Notes: generated by a model not told the origin, from the sequence alone. Shown: positions 23,649 to 32,818, counted from the first letter of the stretch. The stretch: 64,000 nucleotides of DNA from an uncultured Bacteroides sp. (GCA_902492205.1 CABUKU010000005.1:1-64000), one strand, 5' to 3'. Numbers and translations: made by a program.

Positions 23649-24428
23649 TTAAAATTTAATGCTGCATTGCAAACCAACAGAGTTTTTACGTCCATAATTA
23701 TCATTAATAACTGCGGGCTCTATCCGCAATCCCAGATCGGGCGAAATATCAAAATTAGATAACTCTGCATCTACATAAGCGTCAATAATAGAAAGGAGAT
23801 AAACTCCAATGAATGCAAATATACTTAAATCTCGGTTTCTACGATAAAAATCTTTCTTTCTTTTGAATGTATCTTTCAACCATTGTTCTCTGCCTGTAAG
23901 GTCAAAGTTGGGAGGAAGGAAGTCCATATAGCTGTTGGTGTTGGGATCTGAGTCCATTACATCCATATAAGCTTTGGAATAGTCTTTATAATATTTGTTA
24001 TTCCATGAAAGAGCATATGCACACCCTACGAAACCACCGTAAATAATAGGAAGTTTCCAGTATTTATGATTATAAATCTGTCCTGCTCCGGGGAAGATTG
24101 TTGCTAACCAGACAGCACGTGTCGGATTAGGAATCCATTTCTTTTTAGGGGTGGCGGGCGGTAGTGTATCTTTAACAACCACAGACTTTTCTATGTCGGC
24201 AGGTGCGGATATTTTTTTGTAGTTTTCATTGTTTATTTTTGCCAGACTGTCTGCGACAATGGAGTCGGGAGCACCGTCTTTTACTCCCATACGGCGCAAA
24301 CGGGCTTTGGGAATGTTTAACGAATCACTTTGTGCAGTAGGGTTTTGTGCATACATATCAATCCCTGCCACCTGTATGAAACAGAGAAGCAGGGTAATGA
24401 TTATTCTATATGTGAGTTTCTTTTTCAA
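23649..24428 (-). CDS. DUF5683 domain-containing protein
   Basis: 259 aa with a signal peptide (residues ~1-27) and a polar linker. The conserved block PTRAVWLATIFPGAGQIYNH is followed by KYWKLPIIYGGFVGCAYALS and a second hydrophobic segment (IFAFIGVYLLSIIDAYVDAE), then a C-terminal beta part (GLQCSIKF). This matches the Bacteroidota DUF5683 family, conserved between parB and the lytic transglycosylase gene. The role is unknown; a cell-envelope protein is expected. Its start overlaps the parB stop by 4 bp (ATGA type), so translation is likely coupled. Confidence 0.85.
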   Translation of the reverse strand: MKKKLTYRIIITLLLCFIQVAGIDMYAQNPTAQSDSLNIPKARLRRMGVKDGAPDSIVADSLAKINNENYKKISAPADIEKSVVVKDTLPPATPKKKWIPNPTRAVWLATIFPGAGQIYNHKYWKLPIIYGGFVGCAYALSWNNKYYKDYSKAYMDVMDSDPNTNSYMDFLPPNFDLTGREQWLKDTFKRKKDFYRRNRDLSIFAFIGVYLLSIIDAYVDAELSNFDISPDLGLRIEPAVINDNYGRKNSVGLQCSIKF

Positions 24429-25321
24429 TCTTTCTTCTTTAGGGTATCGAATATTTCCATGATGCGTTCAAGGTCTTCTTCGTTGCTGAAAGGAATGCTT
24501 ATTTTCCCTTTTCCCTTGGCAGTACATGATAATTGAACTTTGGCATTGAAGAAGTTTGAAAGGTGCTTTTTCAACATGTTGAATTCTTCAGGTAGTTTTG
24601 TACGTTTCGGAGTGATTTTCTTATCTCCGCTTTTCACGGTCTCACCTTCACTGAGGGCTTTTACAATTTCTTCTACCTTACGTACAGAATAACCGTGCTG
24701 AAGAATTTCTTCGTATATTTTAACTTGTGTTTTGGGGTTATCAAGTGCAAGCAAAGCTCTGGCATGTCCCATGTCGATGGCTTTGTTTTGCAAGGCAACC
24801 TGTATCTGGGCAGGTAGTTTCAATAGTCTGAGATAATTGGCTATGGTTGTACGTTTTTTGCCGACACGTTCGCTCAGTCTTTCCTGAGTTAAATCATATT
24901 GTTCAATCAAGTGTTGATAAGCCAAAGCTATTTCAAGAGAATTAAGGTCTTCGCGCTGAATGTTTTCAATCAGTGCCATTTCCATTACATTCTCATCATC
25001 GGCCGTACGGATATATGCCGGAATAGTTTTTAACCCGGCAAGCAAAGATGCCCGGTAGCGACGTTCTCCCGCTATTATCTGATAAGAATCATCAGAAACC
25101 TTGCGTAATGTGATCGGCTGGATGATACCGATTTCAGCAATTGAGGCTGATAATTCTTCCAATGCAGCCTGATCGAATTCCCGGCGTGGTTGATTGGGAT
25201 TAACGGATATTTTGTCGAGTTCTATTTCGTTAATAGAAGAGGAGCCTTCTGTCTTCACTTCATCCATGGAAATGAGGGCATCCAATCCTCTACCTAAAGC
25301 AAATTTCTTGTGTGCAGCCAT
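24425..25321 (-). CDS. parB: Chromosome partitioning protein ParB
   Basis: 298 aa. The N-terminal CTPase/ParB domain has NPNQPRREFDQAALEELSAS and the GERRYRAS box. The helix-turn-helix (ERLSERVGKKRTTIANYLRL) binds parS, and a C-terminal dimerisation region follows. It loads on centromere sites near the origin and works with ParA. parA lies 5 bp upstream in the same operon. I found no consensus parS (TGTTnCACGTGnAACA-like) inside the window. Confidence 0.95.
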   Translation of the reverse strand: MAAHKKFALGRGLDALISMDEVKTEGSSSINEIELDKISVNPNQPRREFDQAALEELSASIAEIGIIQPITLRKVSDDSYQIIAGERRYRASLLAGLKTIPAYIRTADDENVMEMALIENIQREDLNSLEIALAYQHLIEQYDLTQERLSERVGKKRTTIANYLRLLKLPAQIQVALQNKAIDMGHARALLALDNPKTQVKIYEEILQHGYSVRKVEEIVKALSEGETVKSGDKKITPKRTKLPEEFNMLKKHLSNFFNAKVQLSCTAKGKGKISIPFSNEEDLERIMEIFDTLKKKD

Positions 25322-25326
25322 ATCTT

Positions 25327-26094
25327 CTATTTATTGTTTTTTTTAATAATTTCCTGAGCTAAAGACAAATGATTCTTTGAACCGGTAGATTCTGCATCAT
25401 ACAGGATAACAGGAATTCCGTGGCTCGGGGCTTCGCTCAGTTTCACATTACGTTGAATAACGGTTTTGAATACAAGTTCCTGGAAGTGTTTCTTCACTTC
25501 ATCATAAATCTGGTTTGCCAAACGGAGCCTTGAATCATACATCGTCAAGAGGAATCCTTCGATTTCCAAAGCCGGATTCAACTTCGATTTGATAATCTTA
25601 ATTGTATTCAGTAATTTACTGATTCCTTCGAGGGCAAAGTATTCACATTGCACGGGGATGATGACCGAATCGGCAGCAGTAAGTGCATTAATGGTAATCA
25701 GTCCCAATGAAGGAGAACAGTCTATTAATATATAATCATAATAACCTTTTAACGGAGTCAACAGGTTTTTCAACACTTTTTCTCTGTTTTCAAGGTTGAG
25801 CATTTCAATTTCTGCACCAACAAGGTCTATATGAGACGGAATTACATCCAGATTCTCAATGTCGGTAGTGTAGATTGCGTCTGTTACGTTCGCCTTGTCA
25901 ATAATACATTCGTAGATAGTACATTCGGCTTGTTTTATGTCAACTCCCAATCCGGAAGAGGCATTAGCCTGCGGGTCTGCGTCTACCACGAGAACTTTCT
26001 TTTCAAGAGTTGCAAGTGAAGCCGCGAGGTTAATCGTGGTGGTAGTCTTGCCGACTCCTCCTTTCTGATTAGCTAAAGCGATTATTTTTCCCAT
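25327..26094 (-). CDS. parA: Chromosome partitioning ATPase ParA (Soj)
   Basis: 255 aa ParA/MinD-type ATPase. The deviant Walker A KGGVGKTTT lies at about residues 10-18, with VVDADPQANASSGLG at 37-51 and DYILIDCSPSLG (Walker B) near 120. With no N-terminal HTH extension, it is the chromosomal (Soj) type rather than a plasmid repressor. First gene of the parA-parB-DUF5683-mltD operon, with a TATATTTG box at 26253-26260. Confidence 0.96.
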   Translation of the reverse strand: MGKIIALANQKGGVGKTTTTINLAASLATLEKKVLVVDADPQANASSGLGVDIKQAECTIYECIIDKANVTDAIYTTDIENLDVIPSHIDLVGAEIEMLNLENREKVLKNLLTPLKGYYDYILIDCSPSLGLITINALTAADSVIIPVQCEYFALEGISKLLNTIKIIKSKLNPALEIEGFLLTMYDSRLRLANQIYDEVKKHFQELVFKTVIQRNVKLSEAPSHGIPVILYDAESTGSKNHLSLAQEIIKKNNK

Positions 26095-26252
26095 ATATAT
26101 CTAATTTATTGGCAGCGAATTAAGCAATAATAACTTAGAGCACCTACAAAAAAAGAGAAACATTACAAAAACTGTTGATAAGTCACCCATTTTGTTAATA
26201 ACTTCAGAACAGAACTTTACCAAGATTTTGTAATGCGCTTTTTCTCAGCCTG

Positions 26253-26260
26253 CAAATATA
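26253..26260 (-). promoter_or_regulatory. -7 box of the parA operon
   Basis: The minus strand reads TATATTTG followed by C, about 160 bp before parA, implying a long leader. No exact -33 TTTG is seen 19 bp upstream. Confidence 0.5.
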
Positions 26261-26347
26261 CACAATTCCCTCTAATTATTTGTTATTTTTATATTGGGTT
26301 GCATAACATTAAGATTTGTAAACGACTAAAACTCAGTAGACAGTTGT

Positions 26348-26381
26348 GATTTGGGAGTTGATAACTTTCAACTCTCAAATC
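26348..26381. repeat. Fold-back of the AACTCTCAA family between parA and surE
   Basis: GATTTGGGAGTTGA (26348-26361) pairs with TCAACTCTCAAATC (26368-26381) with a single G-T wobble. It lies in the 344-bp divergent gap between parA and surE, which otherwise holds only the two promoters. The same AACTCTC vocabulary occurs near 19928 and 36975. Confidence 0.5.
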
Positions 26382-26403
26382 TCAACTTAATCATTCTTTT
26401 TTG

Positions 26404-26411
26404 TACTTTTG
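26404..26411 (+). promoter_or_regulatory. -7 box of surE-lpxB
   Basis: TACTTTTG matches TAnnTTTG and lies 27 bp before the surE ATG at 26439. It overlaps the first codons of an earlier in-frame start at 26409, which is therefore unlikely to be used. Confidence 0.55.
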
Positions 26412-26438
26412 TGTTTCAGTAAAAAGAAAGTTAGAATC

Positions 26439-27212
26439 ATGGAAGAAAAAAGACCTTTGATACTCGTATCAAACGATGATGGTTACCAAGCTAAAGGTAT
26501 TAATGAATTGATGAAATATATCCGTCCGTTGGGGGAAGTAGTTGTAATGGCGCCCGATTCTGCCCGTTCGGGAATGTCATGTGCCATAACTGCAAATCAA
26601 CCTGTGAGATACCAATTAGTTAGACAAGAACCGGGACTGACTGTTTATAAGTGTACGGGTACTCCCGCCGATTGTATTAAATTGGGTGCTTTCGATTTGA
26701 TGGACCGCAAACCCGATGTAATAATAGGAGGTATCAATCATGGTGATAATTCTGCCGTGAATGTACATTATTCCGGCACAATGGGAATTGTGATCGAGGG
26801 TTGTTTGAAAGGAGTTTCCTCTATCGGCTTTTCTTTGTGTAATCACGAACCTGATGCCGATTTCTCGCCAACGGCTCCTTATATTCGCCGCATTACAGAA
26901 ATGGTGTTGAAACAAGGATTGCCTCAGGGAATTTGTTTAAATGTGAACTTTCCCAATGGAAAAAGTTATAAAGGTGTGAAAATTTGCAGACAAACAAAAG
27001 GTACTTGGGAACATGAATGGGAAAAGCGGGAACATCCTCACCGAGGTCAATATTTTTGGCTGACCGGAAACTTTGAAAACTTGGAACCGGATAAGGAGGA
27101 CACTGACCAATGGGCATTAATGAATGGCTATGTGGCTATTACTCCGACAAAGATAGATGTAACAGCCTATGAAATAATGGATGAATTGAAAACATGGACT
27201 TTAGATAAATAA
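26439..27212 (+). CDS. surE: 5'/3'-nucleotidase SurE
   Basis: 257 aa from the ATG at 26439 (MEEKRPLILVSNDDGYQAKG). Removes phosphate from nucleoside monophosphates and short oligonucleotides; cytosolic and metal-dependent. Visible motifs are SNDDGY (D-D metal site, residues ~10-15), APDSARSGMSCAIT, TGTPADCIKLG and GGINHGDNSAVNVHYSGTMG (Asn ligand). The next gene, lpxB, starts 3 bp after the stop, so the pair is one operon. Confidence 0.96.
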   Translation: MEEKRPLILVSNDDGYQAKGINELMKYIRPLGEVVVMAPDSARSGMSCAITANQPVRYQLVRQEPGLTVYKCTGTPADCIKLGAFDLMDRKPDVIIGGINHGDNSAVNVHYSGTMGIVIEGCLKGVSSIGFSLCNHEPDADFSPTAPYIRRITEMVLKQGLPQGICLNVNFPNGKSYKGVKICRQTKGTWEHEWEKREHPHRGQYFWLTGNFENLEPDKEDTDQWALMNGYVAITPTKIDVTAYEIMDELKTWTLDK

Positions 27213-27215
27213 AGA

Positions 27216-28352
27216 ATGAAGTACTATCTGATTGTAGGCGAAGCTTCGGGAGATTTACATGCTTCAAACTTGATGGCTGCATTGAAAAAAGAAGACTCGG
27301 AAGCAGAATTCCGCTTTTTCGGTGGTGATCTTATGGCAGCTCAAGGCGGAACAAGGGTAAAGCATTATAAAGAGTTGGCTTATATGGGCTTCATTCCTGT
27401 GTTGTTACATCTGCGTACCATCTTTGCCAACATGAAACATTGTAAAGAAGATATTGTAGCTTATGCCCCCGATGTTGTTATCCTTGTAGATTATCCTGGC
27501 TTCAATCTCTCTATTGCCAAGTTTGTGAAAGAAAAAACTTCCATTCCTGTTTACTATTATATTTCACCTAAAATATGGGCATGGAAAGAATACCGCATCA
27601 AGAATATCAAGAGGGATGTGGATGAGCTTTTCTCAATTCTTCCTTTTGAGGTGGATTTTTTCCATAAGCATGATTATCCTATTCACTATGTAGGCAATCC
27701 TTGTGTGGATGCTGTTGCTGTTTTTCGGGATAACGGAAAAGAAACTTTTCAAGAGTTCGTCTCTTCTAATTGTTTGCCGGATAAGCCGATTATAGCCCTG
27801 CTTGCAGGTAGCCGTAAACAAGAGATAAAAGATAATCTGCCGGATATGATCCGGGCAGCTTCTGCTTATCCGGAATACCAACTTGTATTGGCGGGAGCTC
27901 CGGGTATTGAACCGGATTATTACCGTAAATATATAGGGAGTGCCAATGTTTCTATCTTGTTTGGCAAAACTTACAGTTTGTTAGAGCAGGCTGAAGCTGC
28001 TTTGGTAACTTCGGGGACAGCTACTTTAGAAACTGCACTGTTCCGTGTTCCGCAAGTGGTTTGCTACCACACTCCGATCGGGAAAGTAATTTCTTTTCTG
28101 CGCAAGAAAATTCTGAAAGTTAAGTTTATTTCATTGGTTAACCTGGTTGCCGATAAAGAAGTGGTAAAGGAACTTGTAGCAGATACAATGACAGTTGAAA
28201 ATATTCGTGTCGAGTTGGGTAAGATATTGAATGATAAGGAATATCGCGGACAAATGTTGGATAGCTATGATCGGATTATTGATATATTGGGACCTGCCGG
28301 AGCATCACAACACGCAGCTACCCGGATGATTGGATTGTTGAAAGCCCTTTAA
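27216..28352 (+). CDS. lpxB: Lipid-A-disaccharide synthase
   Basis: Glycosyltransferase (GT19) that joins UDP-2,3-diacylglucosamine and lipid X to form the lipid A disaccharide at the inner membrane face. 378 aa. The N-terminus YLIVGEASGDLHASNL is diagnostic, and further motifs are GFIPVLLHL, YYISPKIWAWKEYRIKNIKR, LLAGSRKQEI and the donor-site SGTATLETALFRVPQVVCYH. Its presence marks a Gram-negative outer membrane. It follows surE by 3 bp. Confidence 0.97.
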   Translation: MKYYLIVGEASGDLHASNLMAALKKEDSEAEFRFFGGDLMAAQGGTRVKHYKELAYMGFIPVLLHLRTIFANMKHCKEDIVAYAPDVVILVDYPGFNLSIAKFVKEKTSIPVYYYISPKIWAWKEYRIKNIKRDVDELFSILPFEVDFFHKHDYPIHYVGNPCVDAVAVFRDNGKETFQEFVSSNCLPDKPIIALLAGSRKQEIKDNLPDMIRAASAYPEYQLVLAGAPGIEPDYYRKYIGSANVSILFGKTYSLLEQAEAALVTSGTATLETALFRVPQVVCYHTPIGKVISFLRKKILKVKFISLVNLVADKEVVKELVADTMTVENIRVELGKILNDKEYRGQMLDSYDRIIDILGPAGASQHAATRMIGLLKAL

Positions 28353-28467
28353 GATTAATTAAATAACTTTTGTGCAGTAAAATCTTGTTCCGTTAATTTA
28401 AACAATGGAGCAAGACTTCTTGTTTCTTCTTGCATGATATAGTTTATTAATTAAAACCTAAAGGATT

Positions 28468-29211
28468 ATGAATAGATTTAATGTGTATCTCCTTGGTCTG
28501 ACCTTAGCTGTAACTTTCTTGTTGCCATCCTGCGATGACGATGACAGCTATTCTCTCGACAAGTTCATCGTAACAATGGCTACGGTGGAAAGAGACAGTG
28601 GAAGTTCCCCTTATTTGATGTTGGATAACGGAAAGTCCGTATGGATTTCTGCTTCGCAAGTCCCTTATATGAAGCTCCCTTCGGGACAGCGAATGGCTGC
28701 AAACTTAACTTTACTTGCCGATAATAAACAAGGCTTTGATTATTGGGCGCGTCTGAACAGTTATTACCTTGTTCTGACTAAGAATATTATCAAATTGGAT
28801 GAGGCCAACCAAGATAGTATCGGTAATGATAAAGTAGGTATCAATAAAATATGGGTAGGCGGAAATTATCTGAATGTGGAGTTTACCATGTATCTTCCGT
28901 CTAAAGAGAAACATATGGTGAATTTGGTTGACAACACCATTGAAGAACATCCGAATGACGGTTATGCTTATTTAGGTTTCCGTTACAACGCAATGGGTGA
29001 TGAGAATGCTAATTATATAACCCGCCAGTTGGTTTCTTTCTATCTGGGTGATGATTCTCCGGAGAATAAAGACATCAAGGGCTTGAAAATAACTTATCTC
29101 AACCGTAAGACAGGACAGGAAGAAGTGATAACTTTGGATTATGCTACTGCTGAGGGAGACGAAAAGCAAGAGTTGGATTTACAAGGACTGACAGAAGGTA
29201 ATGTAGATTGA
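28468..29211 (+). CDS. NigD-like lipoprotein
   Basis: 247 aa with a lipobox (LLPSC, Cys near residue 22) followed by acidic DDDDSYSLDKF. The body shows two beta domains: an N-terminal OB-like domain with YLMLDNGKSVWISASQVPY and a C-terminal domain with KIWVGGNYLNVEFTMYL. This is the pattern of Bacteroides NigD-like proteins. NigD is linked to bacteriocin immunity in the nig locus, but most homologues have no known role. It is monocistronic, with a G/C hairpin terminator at 29221-29248. A partial inverted repeat (CTTGTTCC...GGAGCAAG, about 28386-28415) upstream may end lpxB transcription. Confidence 0.85.
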   Translation: MNRFNVYLLGLTLAVTFLLPSCDDDDSYSLDKFIVTMATVERDSGSSPYLMLDNGKSVWISASQVPYMKLPSGQRMAANLTLLADNKQGFDYWARLNSYYLVLTKNIIKLDEANQDSIGNDKVGINKIWVGGNYLNVEFTMYLPSKEKHMVNLVDNTIEEHPNDGYAYLGFRYNAMGDENANYITRQLVSFYLGDDSPENKDIKGLKITYLNRKTGQEEVITLDYATAEGDEKQELDLQGLTEGNVD

Positions 29212-29220
29212 TAAAATAAA

Positions 29221-29248
29221 GGCGCGAATCTGTTCTCTGATTCGCGTC
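29221..29248. terminator. Terminator between the NigD-like gene and cdsA
   Basis: GGCGCGAATC (29221-29230) pairs with GATTCGCGTC (29239-29248, one G-T) and is followed by TTTTCTTTT. It serves the plus-strand gene and possibly the converging cdsA transcript. Confidence 0.85.
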
Positions 29249-29269
29249 TTTTCTTTTATACTTATTGTT

Positions 29270-30109
29270 TTAAAACAAAGTCCAGATATAGATATATACA
29301 ACAGCAGCCGGGATAGCCATCAGTGCGCTGTCAAAGCGGTCTAACATTCCACCGTGTCCTGGTAATATATTGCCTGAGTCTTTAATTCCCAAATGTCTTT
29401 TCATTAATGATTCGGTCAGGTCGCCCCAAGTTCCGAACACCACTACTACCACAGCCAGACCTATCCACTCGATAAGCGGCATGAAAGGAAAGAAGTGTGA
29501 TAAAATAAATGCGGCAACAATAGCAAATACTCCGCCACCTATCGAACCTTCCCATGATTTCTTTGGAGATATTCTTTCAAATAGGCGATGTTTACCTATA
29601 AGAGAGCCTACGCAATAAGCCCCGGTATCGTTTATCCATATAAAGATGAATACGGATAGCGGAAGGATATAATTGTAGCTCACCGAACTGTATTCCGGGT
29701 TATTCTGGAATGCAAGCACGTTCAGTAAAGCAAAAGGCAATGCCACATACATTTGGCTGAGCATGGAGTAAGCCCAGTTGTTTATCGGGTTCTTCCTCTT
29801 CAGGTAAAGCTCGCTTATCATCAAGTAAATGAGGATAAACAGGTAAGGGATGAATATTGCAGAACTGTAAATGTTCAGGCAGAATCCGAAGAAAGCAATA
29901 AACAGGTAAATACCTCCCAACATGTTGATGAGAGGATTGATACGGACTTGGGGGATATTGTTTACCAAGCGTGCAAACTCACGGACAGACAATGCCGCGA
30001 TGATTGTAAACAGAATGGCAAATGACTGAGGCCCGAAGACAATACATCCTACAAGTACTGCCACAAACAATACTCCTGTGATAGCCCGTTGTATGAAATT
30101 ACTTTTCAT
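29270..30109 (-). CDS. cdsA: Phosphatidate cytidylyltransferase
   Basis: Makes CDP-diacylglycerol from phosphatidic acid and CTP at the inner membrane, feeding PE, PG and cardiolipin synthesis. 279 aa with about eight membrane segments. The C-terminal signature GDLTESLMKRHLGIKDSGNI, then PGHGGMLDRFDSALMA, is intact. Its start overlaps the ftsH end by 11 bp, so the rsfS-ftsH-cdsA genes form one unit. Confidence 0.96.
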   Translation of the reverse strand: MKSNFIQRAITGVLFVAVLVGCIVFGPQSFAILFTIIAALSVREFARLVNNIPQVRINPLINMLGGIYLFIAFFGFCLNIYSSAIFIPYLFILIYLMISELYLKRKNPINNWAYSMLSQMYVALPFALLNVLAFQNNPEYSSVSYNYILPLSVFIFIWINDTGAYCVGSLIGKHRLFERISPKKSWEGSIGGGVFAIVAAFILSHFFPFMPLIEWIGLAVVVVVFGTWGDLTESLMKRHLGIKDSGNILPGHGGMLDRFDSALMAIPAAVVYIYIWTLF

Positions 30110-32087
30110 CTTCTTTCTCTTCTATTACTTTATCGTCTTCTTCGGCAGCCATTTCGGAGATAGGAATTCCGGTTGACTTATTGGCAGCGATAATTTCTTC
30201 CGAGCGAGAAGCCCATTGGCGTTTTCCAAAGATTCTTTCCACGTCTTCCGCATAGATTACTTCTCTGTCCATCAGGAGTTGGGCCAATTCGTTATGACCT
30301 TCCTTATGTTCGGAAAGAAGAGCTTTTGCACGTTCATACTGTTCGTTAATCATGCGTTTCACTTCTTCGTCAATCAATTCGGCTGTCTTTTCGCTATATG
30401 GCTTGTTGAAAGAATATTCTTCATTGTTATAGTAACACAGGTTTGGCAACTTGTCGCTCATACCTGCATAGGCAATCATGCCGTAAGCTTGTTTTGTCAC
30501 CCGTTCGAGGTCATTCATGGCTCCTGTCGATATGATGCCGATAAATAAATCTTCCGCTGCACGTCCGCCAAGAGTGGCACACATCTCATCAAGCATTTGC
30601 TCCTTGGTGTTGATAACTCTTTCTTCCGGTAAATACCATGCTGCTCCGAGTGCTTGTCCACGCGGAACAATAGTTACCTTAATCAATGGATTGGCATGTT
30701 CAAGGAACCACGATATAGTAGCATGACCTGCTTCGTGAAGGGCAATAGTGCGCTTTTCGGCTCCGGTCATAATCTTGTTTTTCTTTTCCAGACCTCCGAT
30801 GATACGGTCTACCGCATCAAGGAAATCCTGCTTGCCTACGAATTTCTTTCCGTGACGGGCTGCAATCAAAGCCGCTTCATTACATACGTTGGCAATATCG
30901 GCTCCCGAGAATCCCGGAGTTTGTTTTGCCAATAGTTCCACATCTACGGTGTCGTCTATCTTGATAGGACGAAGGTGTACTCCGAATACTTCCTTACGTT
31001 CTGTCAAGTCGGGCAAATCCACATGAATCTGTCTGTCAAAACGTCCGGCACGAAGCAATGCTTTGTCCAATATATCTACACGGTTGGTTGCTGCAAGGAT
31101 GATAACACCACTGTTTGAACCGAAACCGTCCATCTCGGTCAATAACTGGTTCAATGTGTTTTCGCGTTCATCATTACCGCCCATACTTGGATTTTTTCCA
31201 CGAGCACGACCTACGGCGTCAATTTCATCAATAAAGATGATACAAGGTGATTTTTCTTTTGCCTGACGGAAAAGGTCGCGTACACGCGATGCACCCACAC
31301 CGACAAACATTTCTACGAAGTCGGAACCTGATAATGAGAAGAACGGAACATCCGCTTCACCGGCAACTGCCTTTGCAAGCAATGTCTTACCTGTTCCCGG
31401 AGGGCCTACAAGCAGTGCGCCTTTAGGTATCTTTCCTCCCAATTCGGTATATTTCTGAGGTTGTTTCAGGAATTCCACAATTTCTTCCACTTCCTGCTTC
31501 GCTTCGGCGAGTCCTGCTACATCTTTAAAGGTTATTCTGTTAGCACCGCCTTTCTCAAAAAGCTGTGCTTTCGATTTTCCTACGTTAAACACTCCGCCGG
31601 CACCGCCGCCACCTCCACCGCTCATTCTGCGCATGAAGAATATCCACAGTCCGATGAGTAGCAGGAAGGGTACTATATTCCAGAAGATAGCTCCAAAGTA
31701 GTCTTTCTTTTTTTCGTAGTTCACAGAGCCGGTAAAATGTCCTTCTTCGGTCTGTGTTTCAAGGAATTTATCCAGCGATTCCATAGAGCCTACTTCTACG
31801 TTCAATACGGGATTTTTGCCCACTTTTGCAGAATCCGCCCCATAAACCACGCTGATATATTCGGGTTTTACATACATTTCTACGGTATTGTCGTCATAGG
31901 CTACAATTTTATTTGCAAACCCCTTTTCAACATACTGCTTGAATTCGGTGTAAGAAATGCTTTTGTTTACCGGACTTCCCTGATTGGTGAAGTAGAGTGC
32001 AAAAAGCATCAGTGCAATAATGGCATACATCCAGTTCAAGTTGAACTTCGGCATGTTTACCTTGTTCGGTTTTTTATTATTATCCAT
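30099..32087 (-). CDS. ftsH: ATP-dependent zinc metalloprotease FtsH
   Basis: Membrane-anchored AAA+ protease that degrades misfolded membrane proteins and regulatory substrates. 662 aa. Two membrane helices flank a periplasmic FtsH_ext domain (~10-30 and ~120-145). Walker A GPPGTGKT lies near 226, Walker B IIFIDEIDAVG near 285, the second region of homology NRVDILDKALLRAGRFD near 335, and the zinc site HEAGH near 452. A Gly-rich linker (SGGGGGGAGG) sits after TM2. Acidic tail. All catalytic residues appear intact. Confidence 0.98.
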   Translation of the reverse strand: MDNNKKPNKVNMPKFNLNWMYAIIALMLFALYFTNQGSPVNKSISYTEFKQYVEKGFANKIVAYDDNTVEMYVKPEYISVVYGADSAKVGKNPVLNVEVGSMESLDKFLETQTEEGHFTGSVNYEKKKDYFGAIFWNIVPFLLLIGLWIFFMRRMSGGGGGGAGGVFNVGKSKAQLFEKGGANRITFKDVAGLAEAKQEVEEIVEFLKQPQKYTELGGKIPKGALLVGPPGTGKTLLAKAVAGEADVPFFSLSGSDFVEMFVGVGASRVRDLFRQAKEKSPCIIFIDEIDAVGRARGKNPSMGGNDERENTLNQLLTEMDGFGSNSGVIILAATNRVDILDKALLRAGRFDRQIHVDLPDLTERKEVFGVHLRPIKIDDTVDVELLAKQTPGFSGADIANVCNEAALIAARHGKKFVGKQDFLDAVDRIIGGLEKKNKIMTGAEKRTIALHEAGHATISWFLEHANPLIKVTIVPRGQALGAAWYLPEERVINTKEQMLDEMCATLGGRAAEDLFIGIISTGAMNDLERVTKQAYGMIAYAGMSDKLPNLCYYNNEEYSFNKPYSEKTAELIDEEVKRMINEQYERAKALLSEHKEGHNELAQLLMDREVIYAEDVERIFGKRQWASRSEEIIAANKSTGIPISEMAAEEDDKVIEEKEDEK

Positions 32088-32101
32088 AAGTTTATTCTCT
32101 G

Positions 32102-32461
32102 TTAATCAAGATCGGGGATAGTAGTAAGTTTGGCATCGGCCCAAAGATGTTCCAGATTATAGAAATCTCTCACTTCGGGAAGGAATACATGTACCATCAC
32201 GTCGGAATAATCCATAGCAACCCATTGTGCATTTCTTAATCCGTCGATAGCATGTGGCTTCGTGTCCGTTTCTTCCCTCACGTATTCTTTAACCGAGTCA
32301 ACAATTGCTGAGATCTGGCTGGGTGAATTACCCTGGCAAATAACAAAATACTGGCAAATGGTATCGCCGATAGATGTCAAGTCTGCTACAACAATGTTTT
32401 TACCTTTTTTTTCTTGAATTCCTTCTGTTATTTTCTGTACTAAAGTTTTTGTCTCGCTCAT
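32102..32461 (-). CDS. rsfS: Ribosome silencing factor RsfS
   Basis: 119 aa DUF143/RsfS protein. It binds L14 of the 50S subunit and blocks subunit joining in starvation. Motifs: GKNIVVADLTSIGDTICQYF, VICQGNSPSQISAIVDSV, and WVAMDYSDVMVHVFLPEVRD followed by FYNLEHLW. First gene of the rsfS-ftsH-cdsA unit, 14 bp before ftsH. The 286-bp gap upstream holds a possible TATCTTTG box (32569-32576) and the tRNA-Gln promoter. Confidence 0.96.
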   Translation of the reverse strand: MSETKTLVQKITEGIQEKKGKNIVVADLTSIGDTICQYFVICQGNSPSQISAIVDSVKEYVREETDTKPHAIDGLRNAQWVAMDYSDVMVHVFLPEVRDFYNLEHLWADAKLTTIPDLD

Positions 32462-32568
32462 TAATGCAATTAAATAGATTAAATACTGATATTTGCTCTT
32501 ATTTGTTGATATACAACAATTAAAAACGGCTCTTTGTTCCCGTACATTTACTGAGAAACAATATTTTA

Positions 32569-32576
32569 CAAAGATA
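32569..32576 (-). promoter_or_regulatory. -7 box of rsfS-ftsH-cdsA
   Basis: TATCTTTG on the minus strand, with TTCG at 32596-32599 at the -33 spacing of 19 bp. It lies about 108 bp before rsfS. Confidence 0.5.
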
Positions 32577-32702
32577 CTGCGAATTATGAGATAATCGAAT
32601 GTTCTGTGCGAAATCTATTTTCTTTTTGTATTTTTTTAGAGATATGGTTACTTGAAAGGGGGAGGAATTTGGCTTTTGAGTGAAAAAAATCTCTGAAAAA
32701 GT

Positions 32703-32731
32703 TTTGTGCAATTAAATATTTTGTATCTTTG
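32703..32731 (+). promoter_or_regulatory. Promoter of tRNA-Gln
   Basis: TTTG (32703-32706) and TATCTTTG (32724-32731) lie 17 bp apart, ending 16 bp before the mature tRNA start. Confidence 0.75.
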
Positions 32732-32747
32732 CACCGTCAAAAACGAT

Positions 32748-32818
32748 TGGGCTATGGTGTAATGGTAACACAACAGATTCTGGTCCTGTTTTTCCAAGTT
32801 CGAATCTTGGTAGCCCAA
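32748..32818 (+). tRNA. tRNA-Gln (anticodon CTG)
   Basis: Acceptor stem TGGGCTA/TAGCCCA, D arm GTGT...ACAC, anticodon loop TTCTGGT with CTG (Gln, codon CAG), T arm CCAAG TTCGAAT CTTGG. The five-base anticodon stem is ACAGA/CCTGT, with an A-C mismatch at the base next to the loop (31-39). The genomic sequence continues CAT, so CCA is added after transcription. Confidence 0.93.

Noticed and set aside
28468..29211. Bacteriocin immunity system (NigD)
   Set aside because: NigD-like proteins are widespread and no accompanying bacteriocin-type gene cluster is present here, so only family membership is claimed.
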